This document shows positions 24,846-35,256 of a DNA stretch of 64,000 nt, piece by piece. The DNA lies in assembly GCA_020726505.1 (NCBI GenBank), contig JAHLEZ010000038.1, positions 388,698-452,697 of the forward strand, given 5' to 3'. Positions within the stretch are counted from its first letter, which is position 1. Every line of letters begins with the position of its first letter. Under the pieces are notes generated by a model. It made no database searches and had not been told where the DNA came from. It was given only the letters and a program-made list of their open reading frames with translations. Made by a program: the position numbers and the translations under genes. Source of the stretch: Leptodontidium sp. MPI-SDFR-AT-0119 (taxonomy: Eukaryota > Ascomycota > Leotiomycetes > Helotiales > Leptodontidiaceae).

Positions 24846-26038
24846 CCGGTAAGCCATACGATTCCACCACGGTTTTGCAGGAGGATGATTTGCTTCGCAA
24901 AGGCCGTAGACTAGAGCCATTCCGGAAAAGAAGTTTCCGTGATAGAGTAGAATCTATTCGAGACTAGTTTAGCGAAGAAAGATCAGGAGAGAGATTGAAC
25001 CTACCTTTGCAGCTTCATCGATACGCCGACCCAAGTCAGGATGAGCCTTTGCGCACACCCTTACAGTATGAATCAGGCTTGACCACTGTGGGGATTTGCT
25101 TCGTAACTCTGCGGGGCGGAGAAAATCATTGGGGTAGAACTTCTGCGAGCAAGAGAGGTCTTTTTCAATCAATAGGCCCGCCAGTTCCCGAGGTTTGTGG
25201 TTGGTAACGTCTTCGAGGAAGCAGAAATCTTCTTCGCTGAGGCCATCCCATCTTGGGTCAAGTCCGTCCAGAATATCTTGATGTAGAATGTCCAAAACCT
25301 TCAGGCGCTGAAGCACTGACATGAGCGGTAGCTCTCGATTCTCAAACAGTTCTTTGATTGGGTGTAGAATAGGTGCGAAGGCATCAGAGGCACAAGGTGA
25401 CCCGCCGGTGCTCCGTAAGCCGGTTGAGAAGATCCAGCGAGCCAAGGGGTTCTTCAACTCCTAGTAAAGCAATTAGCAAGTTGTTCTTTCATGTTCTTGA
25501 CAGCTCATACTTTCTCGACTTTTTCATACTCCTCCTTTGATATACCTAGCTCGTTGAACCGATATTCGAGTAGAAGCCGGCCCTGAGTGAGACCATCAAA
25601 GATATCTTCCACCGCCCTTGATGAAAGGCCGCAAGCTTTTCTTTCCAGCGCCATGAAAGTCACCCTGGAGGCGAATGTAAACAAATCCTTGTCCGTGTCG
25701 TTGGCGGCTCTGGTAGGTCCCATTGCCGAAGACGCGAAAGGGGGACTCCATTGTTGATTCCAGCTGCAAGAATTACATTCTGTTACTACTCTTCTAAGAG
25801 TCTCCTCCGCTTTGCACAATCCAAGTATATCGACGTCCGTCAAGGAGTTCTCTATCCTTCGGCGGGATAATATGGCCAAGGGAATGTCGGGATCTGGGAA
25901 TGGGAAATAGGAACAGACAAGCAGGATGTCTTTGGCTGTCGTGGAGTCTTGAAGGATTTCGCAAGCCTCGTCCTCCCAGTGGAGAGCGCTTCCGTGGGTC
26001 GGCGTCTCCGAGGCGAGGTAGTCCATTGGGGGATCCAT
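24846..26038 (-). CDS. unknown protein upstream of, and possibly fused to, the methyltransferase
   Basis: Exons 26038..25511, 25460..25005 and 24953..24846 join in phase 0 and give 364 residues, without a stop codon yet. Introns carry GTATGA/CTAAT/CTAG and GTAGGT/AATAG. Recognisable stretches are mostly helical (LQRLKVLDILHQDILDGLD; ILLYHGNFFSGMALVYGL). I do not recognise the family. After residue 364 a GTAAGT donor is present, but the same reading frame stays open through it and runs straight into the methyltransferase first exon. It therefore either ends in a small exon I cannot place or encodes one protein with the methyltransferase, of about 773 residues. Confidence 0.6.
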
Positions 26039-26470
26039 GACCGCAAGGCGGAGATGCACAGTCAAGGGTGAGGATGCACGAGAAAGTAAGGCGAAGTGAT
26101 GGATGAGGGCAACTTGCAGGTGAGAGGGCAGAATTCAGATGCCTCGTCTTGTGAGAGGATGAAGTGAGGCAGATACAACGACGAGTGGTTAGGATAGAAA
26201 TAAGGAGAAGCAATGCAGGTACCACCAGACAGCCCTGATCGATGAATGGCGGAGTGAGGAGGGCCACCTGCAGGTTCTCCAGCTTCTTATATATCGTTCG
26301 CATTTCTCGTTCCTGATTTAGAAATATGATTTAAACCAATAACACGAGCAGTCTCCACAAGATATTTTGACCAGTAGCAACATAATCGAATCAGTGTCGT
26401 GGCGTTGTCGAGTTAGCCCTCATTCGGAAAAGCAAACTGGCTAGCGCGGGTGGTTCGCAATCTAGGCGGA

Positions 26471-26501
26471 CAGGGGGTGTAAACAATGTTTACACCCCCT
26501 G
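26471..26501. repeat. perfect inverted repeat with paired forkhead-type sites
   Basis: A 14-bp arm CAGGGGGTGTAAAC, a 3-bp centre AAT, and its exact reverse complement. Each arm contains GTAAACA or its complement TGTTTAC, the core recognised by forkhead factors. It lies about 70 bp before the ATG chosen for the next gene and overlaps an alternative upstream ATG (26486). Confidence 0.9.
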
Positions 26502-26566
26502 CAAACCACTCCTGCGCTTCAAGACTCCCAGTTTCCCGGCCTTTCTCGCTCAATTCCCCTCCCACC

Positions 26567-28849
26567 ATGGAGGATCAAGTGCTTTCGTCGATGTGCAAAG
26601 GACCGGTATCCTACTATACACTCGCCGAGCAGAGAGAGGATTCAACACGACATAAAATCTCCCAGCGGGAAATTTCTCGTCGTGGCAATACGTACATTTG
26701 CATGGTCGTTCCAGTACACTGCAGGCATTGGGTCGCTGTCCGGGTCACAATAAGTCCATTCTCGCTCGAAAAATTTCCTGGACAAATATTTTTCTCGTCC
26801 CAACTTCATTACGGGCCTTGTTGTTGCGACATTGACCATAAAAACACCTCGGACATTGTCAAGAATACAGTCCAGAGAGTCATCGATTCTTCCTACCGAT
26901 CAGTTTGTTGGAACTACTCTTCAAGTCATGAGTCAGTCAGCGCCCGGCCAGGGGAACCATCTAACATGAAAGCAGTTGCACTTTGGACCATCCTACCAAT
27001 TCCGATATCGAGCAATGCATTGCGGTTGCGAAGTCCAGATTCAAAGCTTATACAGAGTCCCACATCGAGGCTCACTTTCCTGCAGCTCAACTCAACAGCA
27101 TCGACAACCAGAATGCGCTCGACGGTAGAAGTTGTTCAGCAAACGACCAGCTGGTACCACCTGCCAGCCACAAGAGAACAATTACGGCTGAACCAAGTGG
27201 AGAGCTGATTAGGCTACCGCCCCCAAAGAAGCAGCGTATAGACAAGACGGATGCACTGGTTGCTCAGCTTGTTGAGAGCACCACCGTTTGGTTGAAGGAC
27301 GGGTTGGAAAACTTGTCCAAGAAGACTCTTCCGACGCTGCCTACTCTCTCCATCCTTTCGCCCTCTGACCTAAAGGACAAGGCGTCTTCTTTGGCAGATC
27401 AATTGTGGAAGCTGGCAGAGGATATAGAGAATGCAGCGGCAAGCGTCGTCTGGTCTATGCGATATACCGCCGCTTGTTCCTCACTCCTAGGAGCCTTCTC
27501 CGTGAAAAAGGGTCACCGACAAAACATCCATAATTGGCGTGGGTTGGTCCACATTGTTAACTCAATCGTAAATTTGATGTTGCCGACATGGAAGGACAAG
27601 GCTTACCTCCTCTACCATGTATTTGCTGGTATAATAGAAGTTCCTCCGATTGGCCATACAATTGCTAACACTGATGTAGTGAAAGGGAATATATTGAGTT
27701 CTGTCGCTCGTCTGTCAGAAGAAAAGCGGCAGAAATTTGCTTCGGGAATTGCGAATGCATTGGATCGCCTCACTTTTCCGAGTGAGATTGAGGGTGTCCC
27801 TCTTTTCAATCCCGCAAGAGTGCTCAGTGGCATGATCCACAATATAAGGTATGATTTTGAACTCTCTGATACCAGACATGAAATAACACCCCTCAAGCTA
27901 TGAAGAAATCTGCAACGCGATATGGCTCCCGTTAGCCATGGACAGTGACACAATCGAGGCCGAAAGGTCGACATTCCTGCTTCCTAATATGGCTACTCTC
28001 TCCCATCGAGTGAAGGACTTGAGTGCTTTGCCAGCCCAAGTGGGATCAGGAAACATCTCAAGTACTCTTAGCTTGTCGCCCCCGCCAACACCATCGACAT
28101 TCCAGCAGGCATATTCCACCGGGACTGGCGAAAACATGGAACGTTGCAACACAGACAAGATCAATCAAAGTTCAACGACTACCAATGTTGGTGCTAATTT
28201 GGCTCAAGTTGGTGACTTGCCCCCATCGTACCGCAACGATGTCGAAGCCACATTTGATGAATTTGGAAAGTCTCGCATGACTGAGACTCCCGAGGCTGTC
28301 ACTCCCGACGATGCTCCAACACCAAATGCTATGAGGCCTGTCGAAAACACTGGTATCGACGCATGGTCGACGGATCATTTGCGACATTCTTTCCATCTGC
28401 CAAGCATGCCTCCAAGGCCTGAAGGGTCAAGTGAAGCACAGCCAGTCACCATCAACTTTAACTCTGCAGAAAGGCTGCAGGCCCTTTCGGCATCAGGTTC
28501 CGGCCAAGGAGTGGCAGACTCCATGGATAAAAATATGTTGGACAGTTTGGGAAGAGCATGTTACCTGCCCCACGCTCTGGAGTCGGATCCAAGTCTGGAA
28601 CGTACGATAAATCCAAATTTATTGAGTATGGATACAAATATGCTCAGCAGTTTGGATAACGCACGCTTCCTGTCTGACGCTCTGGATGCAGGCATGCTAA
28701 GCACTTTGGATAAAGCATGCTTCCTGTCTGACGCTCTGGAATCGGATCTAAACGCGGAGAGAAGTCAACCTCAATTTCACCACGCAGAGGATGAAAACAT
28801 GGTTTGGGACCAAAACGATACAAATACAGATCTGGGGATTGTGGTCTGA
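26567..28849 (+). CDS. large protein with weak Ulp1-protease-like N terminus
   Basis: Exons 26567..26931, 26976..27848 and 27898..28849 join in frame to 729 residues. The second intron has GTATGA and CTCAAG; the first has a GTCAGT donor, a CTAAC branch site and GCAG, and is less certain. The N-terminal part contains VVPVHCRHWVAVRVT, like the catalytic-His strand of C48 (Ulp1) proteases, and splicing creates a DC dipeptide where a catalytic Cys could sit. The canonical Asp is not obvious. The middle has a KKQR nuclear-type signal and a helical region; the C terminus has repeated ML-SLD-A-FLSDALE units near residues 645-720. An upstream in-frame ATG exists at 26486. Confidence 0.55.
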
Positions 28850-28906
28850 CGGTTAGAGGTCTGCACAGAGGGTATTAATACTCCTTCATTCAGGACTACG
28901 TGCAGA

Positions 28907-29442
28907 TCAGACGCTGATGTGAAACAGGATCCCGCGACCGCCTCCACATGAACGATATACAACAGGATCAGAACCGCGGAAATACGCAACTGAGCCACTT
29001 TCAATCACTCGCCTGCCACTCTCGCCAATTTCAGGTAGCTGCAGTGTGCCTAGTGCCAGTATTCCAATAGCACTGTACCCCGGAGCCACACTTTGGAATG
29101 TCAGGGGTTCAGATAAAACATCTGAGTACACGATAGGTCCTGCCCATTTGATCTTTCCCTTTGCACTGCTTTGATCCATGGTGACTCCGAGGGGTTCGAG
29201 AGGCGTAAGGTCAACGGTCTGTAGTCGTTAGCATTATCGGGCACGATAGGGCTTTGTGCAATCTATACATTTTCAAATTCCTGAGCAGCTGCGTATGCCT
29301 TATCCGTCCATTTCAAGGTCTCATGTGTTTTCTTCCCTGCATCCAGCTTCCCTTCAGCTCGTAGCTGATCTATCTCCTTGTCAAGGCTTGCTCGAGCATT
29401 CTCTGCAACATTTACAGGTACTCCCGAGCTGGTCACTATCAT
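28907..29442 (-). CDS. small unknown protein
   Basis: Exons 29442..29269 and 29218..28907 give 161 residues. The 50-nt intron has GTATAG, an exact TGCTAAC branch site and TACAG. The first exon is charged and helical (RASLDKEIDQLRAEGKLDAG). The second is beta-like and glycine-rich, ending GGGRGILFHISV. No family is recognised. A longer overlapping frame upstream (to about 29960) could be additional exons, but I could not find a consistent join. Confidence 0.5.
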
Positions 29443-29970
29443 CTCCGTTGTTCGTGTACTTCGTAGCTGAGGTAGTGTTGCCGATGTTCGTCTGCAGTAT
29501 GTTGTTGGCTTGTTGATCGGGGGTTTGAGGGTCTTTGAAACCTGAAGATGGTGTTCCACCCTCTTGTTCACAAGGCAGGTCTTGGTGCGTTGGTGTGTTG
29601 GCAGCGAGACGCTGGTTGTACACGATAAGATGTGGGGGAAACTGGTCCTGGTATTTGGTTAGCATAGAGGATCCTGATAGGGATGCGCTGGCCGCGAGAA
29701 GAGGGTTGTATACGAGAGTTGATCTTGGTGGGGCAATAAGTTTAGGCACCGCCTTTTTCTGCCGTAAGAGTTTGTGTGGGCAGAATAGGGCGGTGAGCCT
29801 AAACTTTATTGCCTGTACCTCCGTACTTGGTGGAGGGAGGATTTTGTCATGTGGCCCATCACATGATTTATCCTTCTTACAGAGCATATTTCGTACAACT
29901 CCGAGGAATTCGACATTCACAAAGTGCCAGAGCGAAAGCTGCCAAAAATTATCCTTCAAGTGAAAGGTCC

Positions 29971-30522
29971 ATGGGCTCTTCGCAGATCAATCACGCGAAC
30001 CTTCCCAGTGGTATGACGCAAGCAAAAGTCCAATCCAATTTTACGTCGCTAGGGTACAACGAGTTTCACCGATAAGTAATCAAACAGAAGATCGATGGCA
30101 TACAGGCACGTGGAAGTGGTGAGGATGATACTGACAAAGCCCGCAAAGAAAGTGTAAATTACATGTTTCTAGATATCAAGGGTGATATGCTTCAAGATCC
30201 TCCGACACGATTGGGAGGGGCTTTGGTAGAGCCACACTTGCGGATGTATGACTTCTTTGTAGATAGAGTTGTGGCAAGGGGAAGAAAGGTAGCGAAGGGT
30301 AAAAAAGTTGAGAAGGGAACAAAGGTGAAAGGTAGGGCTCGGAGTGGTGAGAGAGGCGAGCAGTTGAGCCCGGAAGAGGTGCGTGCAAGAGCAGAGGATG
30401 CATTTGAGTACTGGAGAAGGTTGGTGAAGTCACTGTGGAAGTTGTCTCAGAAATATGGGCTCCCTATTCTAGTCGTATTTCCCAAGGAGGGTGACAGAAA
30501 CGAGGTAGGTTCTTTAAGGTAA
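29971..30522 (+). pseudogene. open frame with one internal TAA
   Basis: From ATG 29971 (MGSSQINHANLPSG) the frame runs 184 codons with a single TAA at 30073-30075. The frame continues unchanged on the other side, and the stop differs from a Gln codon (CAA) by one C-to-T change. The downstream part has a Lys/Arg-rich stretch (RKVAKGKKVEKGTKVKG) and a helical C terminus. No domain is recognised. It may be a recently disabled gene, or the downstream part could use its own ATG at 30163. A tiny 15-nt intron is not plausible. Confidence 0.4.
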
Positions 30523-30580
30523 GGATGACAAGTTAGAATCAGAGTCTCGGAAAATTCCAATGGGCTCCCATCCATCCTCA

Positions 30581-30921
30581 TCAAACAAAGGCGGGACGGT
30601 CTCCAGAGGAATGAATCTCCCTGTCTACACTGCGAGGGTTGATTATTAGATGACAGGAAGTTACATATTTCTGAAGACTTACAGCTCAGATGCTACCGAT
30701 TCTCCAGTCATGACAGGCAGATGTGCTTTCACAAGCTGTGAGCTAAGGTGCTCGAGATCCTCAATGGTGGGGGCTTGGGCAGACTGTAAGAGACGCAAGC
30801 TCTTAGCTTGCGAGCTCAACCTGCTATGCTCGGGTGTTGACGGACGCGGGCTGCACGGTGGTGTGGCAGGAAGTTGATGGGGTATTGGATTGCCGTGCGG
30901 CATCATCTCTGTTGGAGCCAT
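30581..30921 (-). CDS. small Pro/Ser-rich protein, MAPTE type
   Basis: Exons 30921..30683 and 30629..30581 give 95 residues. The intron has GTAAGT and CGCAG. The protein starts MAPTEMMPHGNPIPHQLP and is proline- and serine-rich, then has a short helical part. It shares its first five residues and general gene structure with 31846-32143, about 1.2 kb away on the same strand. Function unknown. Confidence 0.5.
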
Positions 30922-31053
30922 GTTCAAGGAGGCAAGTAGGTTCTAATGCTCGAGAGTAAATATCAAAGCCACTCAAGAAATGCTAATGGAGATCGTTAGG
31001 CACTGTCCAGAGGCTAGAGGGTGACAAAGGATAGCAACGTACTCTTTCTCAAG

Positions 31054-31212
31054 CTAAGACTTGTTCGCACAGGGCCGACAGGTCTTCAACTTGCAATACT
31101 TGCACTCAGAGATGTACCAATGTGGCCCACTATGGCATAGGCTGCAAATCCACTGAATGAGCGTTGACTCGGACTTCAAGAGATTGAAAGAGTGGTGGCA
31201 GTAACTCGGCAT
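31054..31212 (-). CDS. 52-residue cysteine-rich microprotein
   Basis: Single exon with ATG at 31212. The protein contains WICSLCHSGPHWYISECKYC followed by LKTCRPCANKS: four CxxC-type pairs (C-x2-C, C-x2-C, C-x2-C) with a nearby His, typical of a small zinc-ribbon fold. It is too short for usual gene-calling cut-offs. A TATA-like TATAAAGG lies about 100 bp upstream on the coding strand. It resembles other short Cys-rich fungal proteins in style but not in direct sequence. No signal peptide is visible. Confidence 0.6.
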   Translation of the reverse strand: MPSYCHHSFNLLKSESTLIQWICSLCHSGPHWYISECKYCKLKTCRPCANKS

Positions 31213-31308
31213 TGCTGTTAGCAGATGGCCTAGGCTCTGGGATGACTTGGTACGAAAGTACAGAAGTTGCTTAAAGAAGAGTGGTTAATATCGAGGGGAA
31301 ATCCGCAC

Positions 31309-31316
31309 CTTTATAT
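31309..31316 (-). promoter_or_regulatory. TATA-like box of the 52-residue gene
   Basis: Reads TATAAAGG on the minus strand, about 100 bp upstream of the ATG at 31212. Position and sequence fit a core promoter; there is no other support. Confidence 0.4.
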
Positions 31317-31845
31317 TCATCGATTCTCTCCATACTTCACAGTAGGAGTGAGTCTAATCTATCTTGGGAAACCAACGCCGGATGGATGATTCAGGTAGCT
31401 GATTCCATCCCTGGGTGAACCGGTAGCTTACAATTCGGAGGTCCATTCTCGCGCTGCCAACGCGGGATAGTTGACTAAGGAAATTCAGTGGTGTTGTCCC
31501 TTAGATGAACCGACGGCCCATGGTTGCCGCATGATGTGTTAGTTGCTTAAAGGGCAAAGCTGGCTTCGCCGATTCACCCCTGTGAAGTCACTTGCGGATC
31601 AATTGATGATATATACAGTACTCGATTAAAGCTAGATTGGAAAGTAGTATTTTGCATAGCGTTCGCTGGGGCACGCCGTTATTTTGATTCTCTCGAAGGT
31701 TGCATTTATTTCCGTGCTCGAACTTTACTATATGTGGACGATTTGATATATTCAAAGCAAACCTGGAAAGACCCAAAAAGTAAGATCCTAAATTCAACAA
31801 CTCAGCCCATCCATTCGAGGCTATTTCCTACTCCTTTCGACATAA

Positions 31846-32143
31846 TCACTTCCGCTCATCAACAACCGGCGTTTCCTTAGAGACCTCCTCAAGGATTCTG
31901 CTAAGGAATTCGTTAGCAGTGTTTTATCAGTGCTCCGTTCGACACGTACTCCAAACTGGATGGGGTTGCTCGAAGAGTTTCCTCCATATCCGTGTCTGTG
32001 AGATTACTTGATCGACCAGTGGTCTGCTGAAGATGGTCGGCAGTAGATGGGTTTAGGGACGGATTCTGGGCAGTCTCAGGTTTGTCGTCGACTTTGGGCG
32101 GCTCTGGCTGCTTCGGCTTTCCGGCCGTCTCTGTCGGAGCCAT
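31846..32143 (-). CDS. small hydrophilic protein, MAPTE type
   Basis: Exons 32143..31950 and 31900..31846 give 82 residues. The intron has GTACGT, a CTGCTAAC branch site and CCTTAG. The protein starts MAPTETAGKPKQPEPPKVDD, is hydrophilic and probably disordered, and ends in a short acidic helix (RILEEVSKETPVVDERK). It shares MAPTE and the two-exon layout with 30581-30921; the two flank the cysteine-rich 31054 gene. A TATATATA stretch lies just upstream. Confidence 0.55.
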
Positions 32144-33241
32144 TGTCTACGTGGACGATTGGTAGATAACTCTAATATATATGTAGAAGTGTGATGTTTG
32201 AGATGATGCTTGAAGAATTAAGAGAGATGAGAAAGTGAGGGGTCAAACTTATGAGGAATTCACCCCCTTATATACATTTTTACACTAAAAGTTCGCATAT
32301 ATCTTTCTGCAACAAACTACACATCGGTTTCTCATTTAGCCATCTCATCGGATCGAAAATATTCACTTGGGACCTATCAATCAGAATCAAGTGGTCAAGA
32401 CTGGGGCCATGTGTACAGCTTCATCGTTCCTTGACCGTGCGATTCCTGATCAAGATGCCATGCATCTTGCTGCAACTAGGAAGAAACCGGCGTTATGTCG
32501 ACGGTGTTGGTCTCACAAAACGGATTAGGCTTGAATAAGTCACTAAGGCTTCATGCCGGTGTGGAATGTGTTGGCTTCTTGAATGGTCAAGCGATCGGAC
32601 CGTGCACCTTGGAAGAGTTTATGGCGTATCGATTTGTGCGGTTCCCCAAAATGGAACCTCTCCGTGTGGTAACTTTCCATTTCTTGATGTCTCCATTGGT
32701 TTAAGGCAATGCAGTACGACATCGAAGCTTGTATGCAGGATCCTCATCCCCGAGGCAACTTCATGACTCTGCTTCTCCTGTTCTACTCTGGTACAGCTAT
32801 AATGGTAATATTCACGAAAGTCTCATGCGAGAGAGTTGATAATGTTTCCGTGCAGGCCAGTTCGATTCCCTAAGGTATTCTCGTTGACTAACAAATCACT
32901 AATACAGGACGTGTGCAAGCACCTTGCTCAATGCAACTGATATTGTCAACAATAACCACAATGAACCGTGCAATTCTAGGTCTGCTTGCATAACTTCTCT
33001 ACATGCCTTGCGGTCATCTCATCGCAGGATTTTATGACTTCGTCGAATTCATGTGGTTCCAGAACTTCCTTTAGTTCTTCATCAGTAAGTCCATTCTAAT
33101 TTAAATTAGTGACAACCCCAACCTCGATTTGATATAACCTACTGCCTTTGGCCGATCAGCGGGGTTGAACTGATATTTTGTGTCAAACTCTTTCTGGATA
33201 TACCGATGTAACGGGGCAGGGTCATCCACCCTTCAAGGAGT
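32144..33241. other. intergenic, one doubtful short frame
   Basis: About 1.1 kb. A plus-strand frame at 32495-32704 (69 codons, ATG start, includes GQAIGPCTLEEFMAYRFVRF) looks protein-like but has no recognised relative. The rest shows no gene. Confidence 0.35.
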
Positions 33242-33673
33242 TTAGTAGTTGCAAAAACAGAGGGTATCCAATACAAACAGCTTCTGTCCATCCCAGCGAA
33301 GTTTCACAAGAGTGTAGGACATGTCCACAGGACCGTTATCAATCAGTAGAAAACACCTGGGGTTTATCCATCCACCAAAAGTAGCAAGTCGATCTTCGTC
33401 TGGAAGATCTCCATTGAAGTCCCGATTCCAGACTTTTCGACAAGCAGCATTTGCCATGAGCGGGATTTTCTCAACATGTGATCCAGGCATTTTCTCAGTT
33501 TTGCACATAACAAAAATACGTGTAGCCATTTGTGCGCTCATCGTTGGTGTTGATATGCCACCGAAAGAGTGAATCTTGTCAAGTAAACGTGAATGAAGAG
33601 AAGAATGAGTTGCTTCGCGGATTAAAAAGCCTTCTCGTTTAAACCCCCTTGCTAGTGTTGCCAAGTCTTTTCT
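33242..33673 (-). CDS. 3' exon of an unknown gene (partial)
   Basis: An open frame of 143 codons after a GTGTAG acceptor at 33674. It ends with a hydrophobic, well-ordered stretch (CFLLIDNGPVDMSYTLVKLR). There is no ATG before residue 44, so an upstream exon is needed. A GTGAGG donor at about 33718 would join it to a frame overlapping the microprotein at 33739, but that frame has no ATG either. No family is recognised. Confidence 0.4.
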   Translation of the reverse strand, partial: RKDLATLARGFKREGFLIREATHSSLHSRLLDKIHSFGGISTPTMSAQMATRIFVMCKTEKMPGSHVEKIPLMANAACRKVWNRDFNGDLPDEDRLATFGGWINPRCFLLIDNGPVDMSYTLVKLRWDGQKLFVLDTLCFCNY

Positions 33674-33738
33674 CTACACACGGAGTCATATACTATGCCC
33701 ACGCCTTTCCTCCCCTCACTCTCCGCCAATGACAGGTC

Positions 33739-33921
33739 TTAAACTGATGGAGAAGGTGTTCCATACACGCACTCAGGACATTCGCCTGCCTCGTCGAGAA
33801 CGTCTCGAGTATAGTTAGGACACTCCGTCCCCTTGGCGTCGCCTTCGTCCGGGCACACAGCCATGCCTGCAAAGACTGTATGGCCACATTGGCTATAACG
33901 TTTGAATGTACCCTGACACAT
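33739..33921 (-). CDS. 60-residue cysteine-rich microprotein
   Basis: Single exon with ATG at 33921. It starts MCQGTFKRYSQCGHTVFAGM, has CPD and a final CPECVYG. The opening M-C-x-x-T-x-x-x-Y-x-x-CGH is the same plan as the 21320 microprotein (MCDYTQVEYRCGH), so the two probably belong to related families of short fungal Cys/His proteins. Function unknown. No signal peptide is seen. Confidence 0.65.
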   Translation of the reverse strand: MCQGTFKRYSQCGHTVFAGMAVCPDEGDAKGTECPNYTRDVLDEAGECPECVYGTPSPSV

Positions 33922-34690
33922 TTTGCTGTCTAGAGGTTACTATCAAATCCTAGGAGAGATGTCTACAGTAGCTTACAGTGAGATATATTCTCTTACTTAG
34001 TTCCTTGTTGTGTGCTGGTGCTGGGGAGTCTGTATACTGGTTAATGTCTCAACTGGATCGCAGGTTCTGAGTGTACTTACTCAAGAATAATGATACTTTC
34101 ACAATATATACTATTGTTTTGTTTTTTTCGATGAGTTGAGATTCGAGATTTACAATGGAACGATGCTTTCCTTTTATAGATCGCGGAAACTCCAAAGGAA
34201 TAACTGTGAGATGGCTGCACATGTGTGTAGGCAGTGCTGTGTGCTATTAGAGCGCGAGGAGGAAATTCTTGGATAAACGCAGTTGGTGTGGTTGTAAGCG
34301 CCGTGATTGGCATAGAAAAGACTTCCCTCCCTAGGCTATGTTTCGGGAGTTTGAAGCTGCACGGCTGTAATTCGCAGCACCCTGTTTGCGCACTTGTTCG
34401 CCCGCATCTTGACGTCAGGTGGGGGAAGCTCTGGTATGCACGTGATTAGCGGGGTAGGGAAATATCTCGTCAGGCCGCAAACGCAATCGTGGCCAGGCTC
34501 CAAAAGGACAAACGCTGGTCCATCACCTTCCACCACGTCTACTCATGCAACCTATGGTTCAACTGCTCTATGACAGCACACTGATATCTACCAGTTTCTC
34601 GCTCGAAACTCGAAGTGCCGATAGCCATCACTTCTCATTTCACTCTTCCCGTTCGATCTCGCCGCATCGAATTCTACACACAGCATCGCG

Positions 34691-35256
34691 ATGGCTACCT
34701 TGGGCCTGGGAACGTCACATCTACAGCGTGTGAAGCTGAGCGAGGCAGCGGTAGATCTGCTGAAGCCATTCGCGACCTGGCTCTCTACCCTAGAGTTTTC
34801 ACCACATGCAGCGGAATTCGAAACTCTGGTCCACCCTCAGTTGGGCGAGAAGATCAATCCTCTCCTCACCGAACTAGGTCTCCTTCACAAGGTACAGCCA
34901 CAAGAAATACATTTTGAATTCCAGCTAATTACAAATTACAGGCATACTCGGTAGTAAGGATTACTGGGGACAAGCCTGCACCTTTCTACAACTCAGAGGG
35001 CGCTGCATACATCATTCCTTTGCGAGTTGTGGACGGATCAGAACCCACTATCTCAAAATCCCCATTAGTGCCTGGCGAAATCACCTACATCACCGTTGGA
35101 GTTAAAGTGAGCCCAAAACTCGACCTCCTCTTCGTCCTACAATGATTGCAGAACCAAACCTGGTTCGGGGTCGGTGGATATTGCCTCTGGTTGGGTTGGG
35201 AGATTGACAGAGGGCGGGAGGCTACAAGCAGTATCGGCAGCGGAGGAGAGACTTAA
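34691..35256 (+). CDS. unknown protein, 156 residues
   Basis: Exons 34691..34891, 34942..35106 and 35152..35256. Intron 1 has GTACAG, a GCTAAT branch site and TTACAG; intron 2 has GTGAGC and TTGCAG. The first exon is helical and leucine-rich (AVDLLKPFATWLSTLEF); the second is beta-like. If intron 2 is not removed, translation ends at 35145 instead (134 residues). The third exon is opposite, and overlaps, the coding end of the minus-strand gene at 35137. No domain is recognised. Confidence 0.55.

Noticed and set aside
24516..24920. A single long frame read as one gene from 24920 to 24516
   Set aside because: Its N-terminal part belongs to the third exon of the upstream gene and its last codons are intron of the methyltransferase; the spliced models explain it better.
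27938..28849. A separate gene starting at ATG 27938
   Set aside because: The frame continues upstream of the ATG to a CTCAAG acceptor that matches the phase of the preceding exon, so it is the third exon of the 26567 gene.
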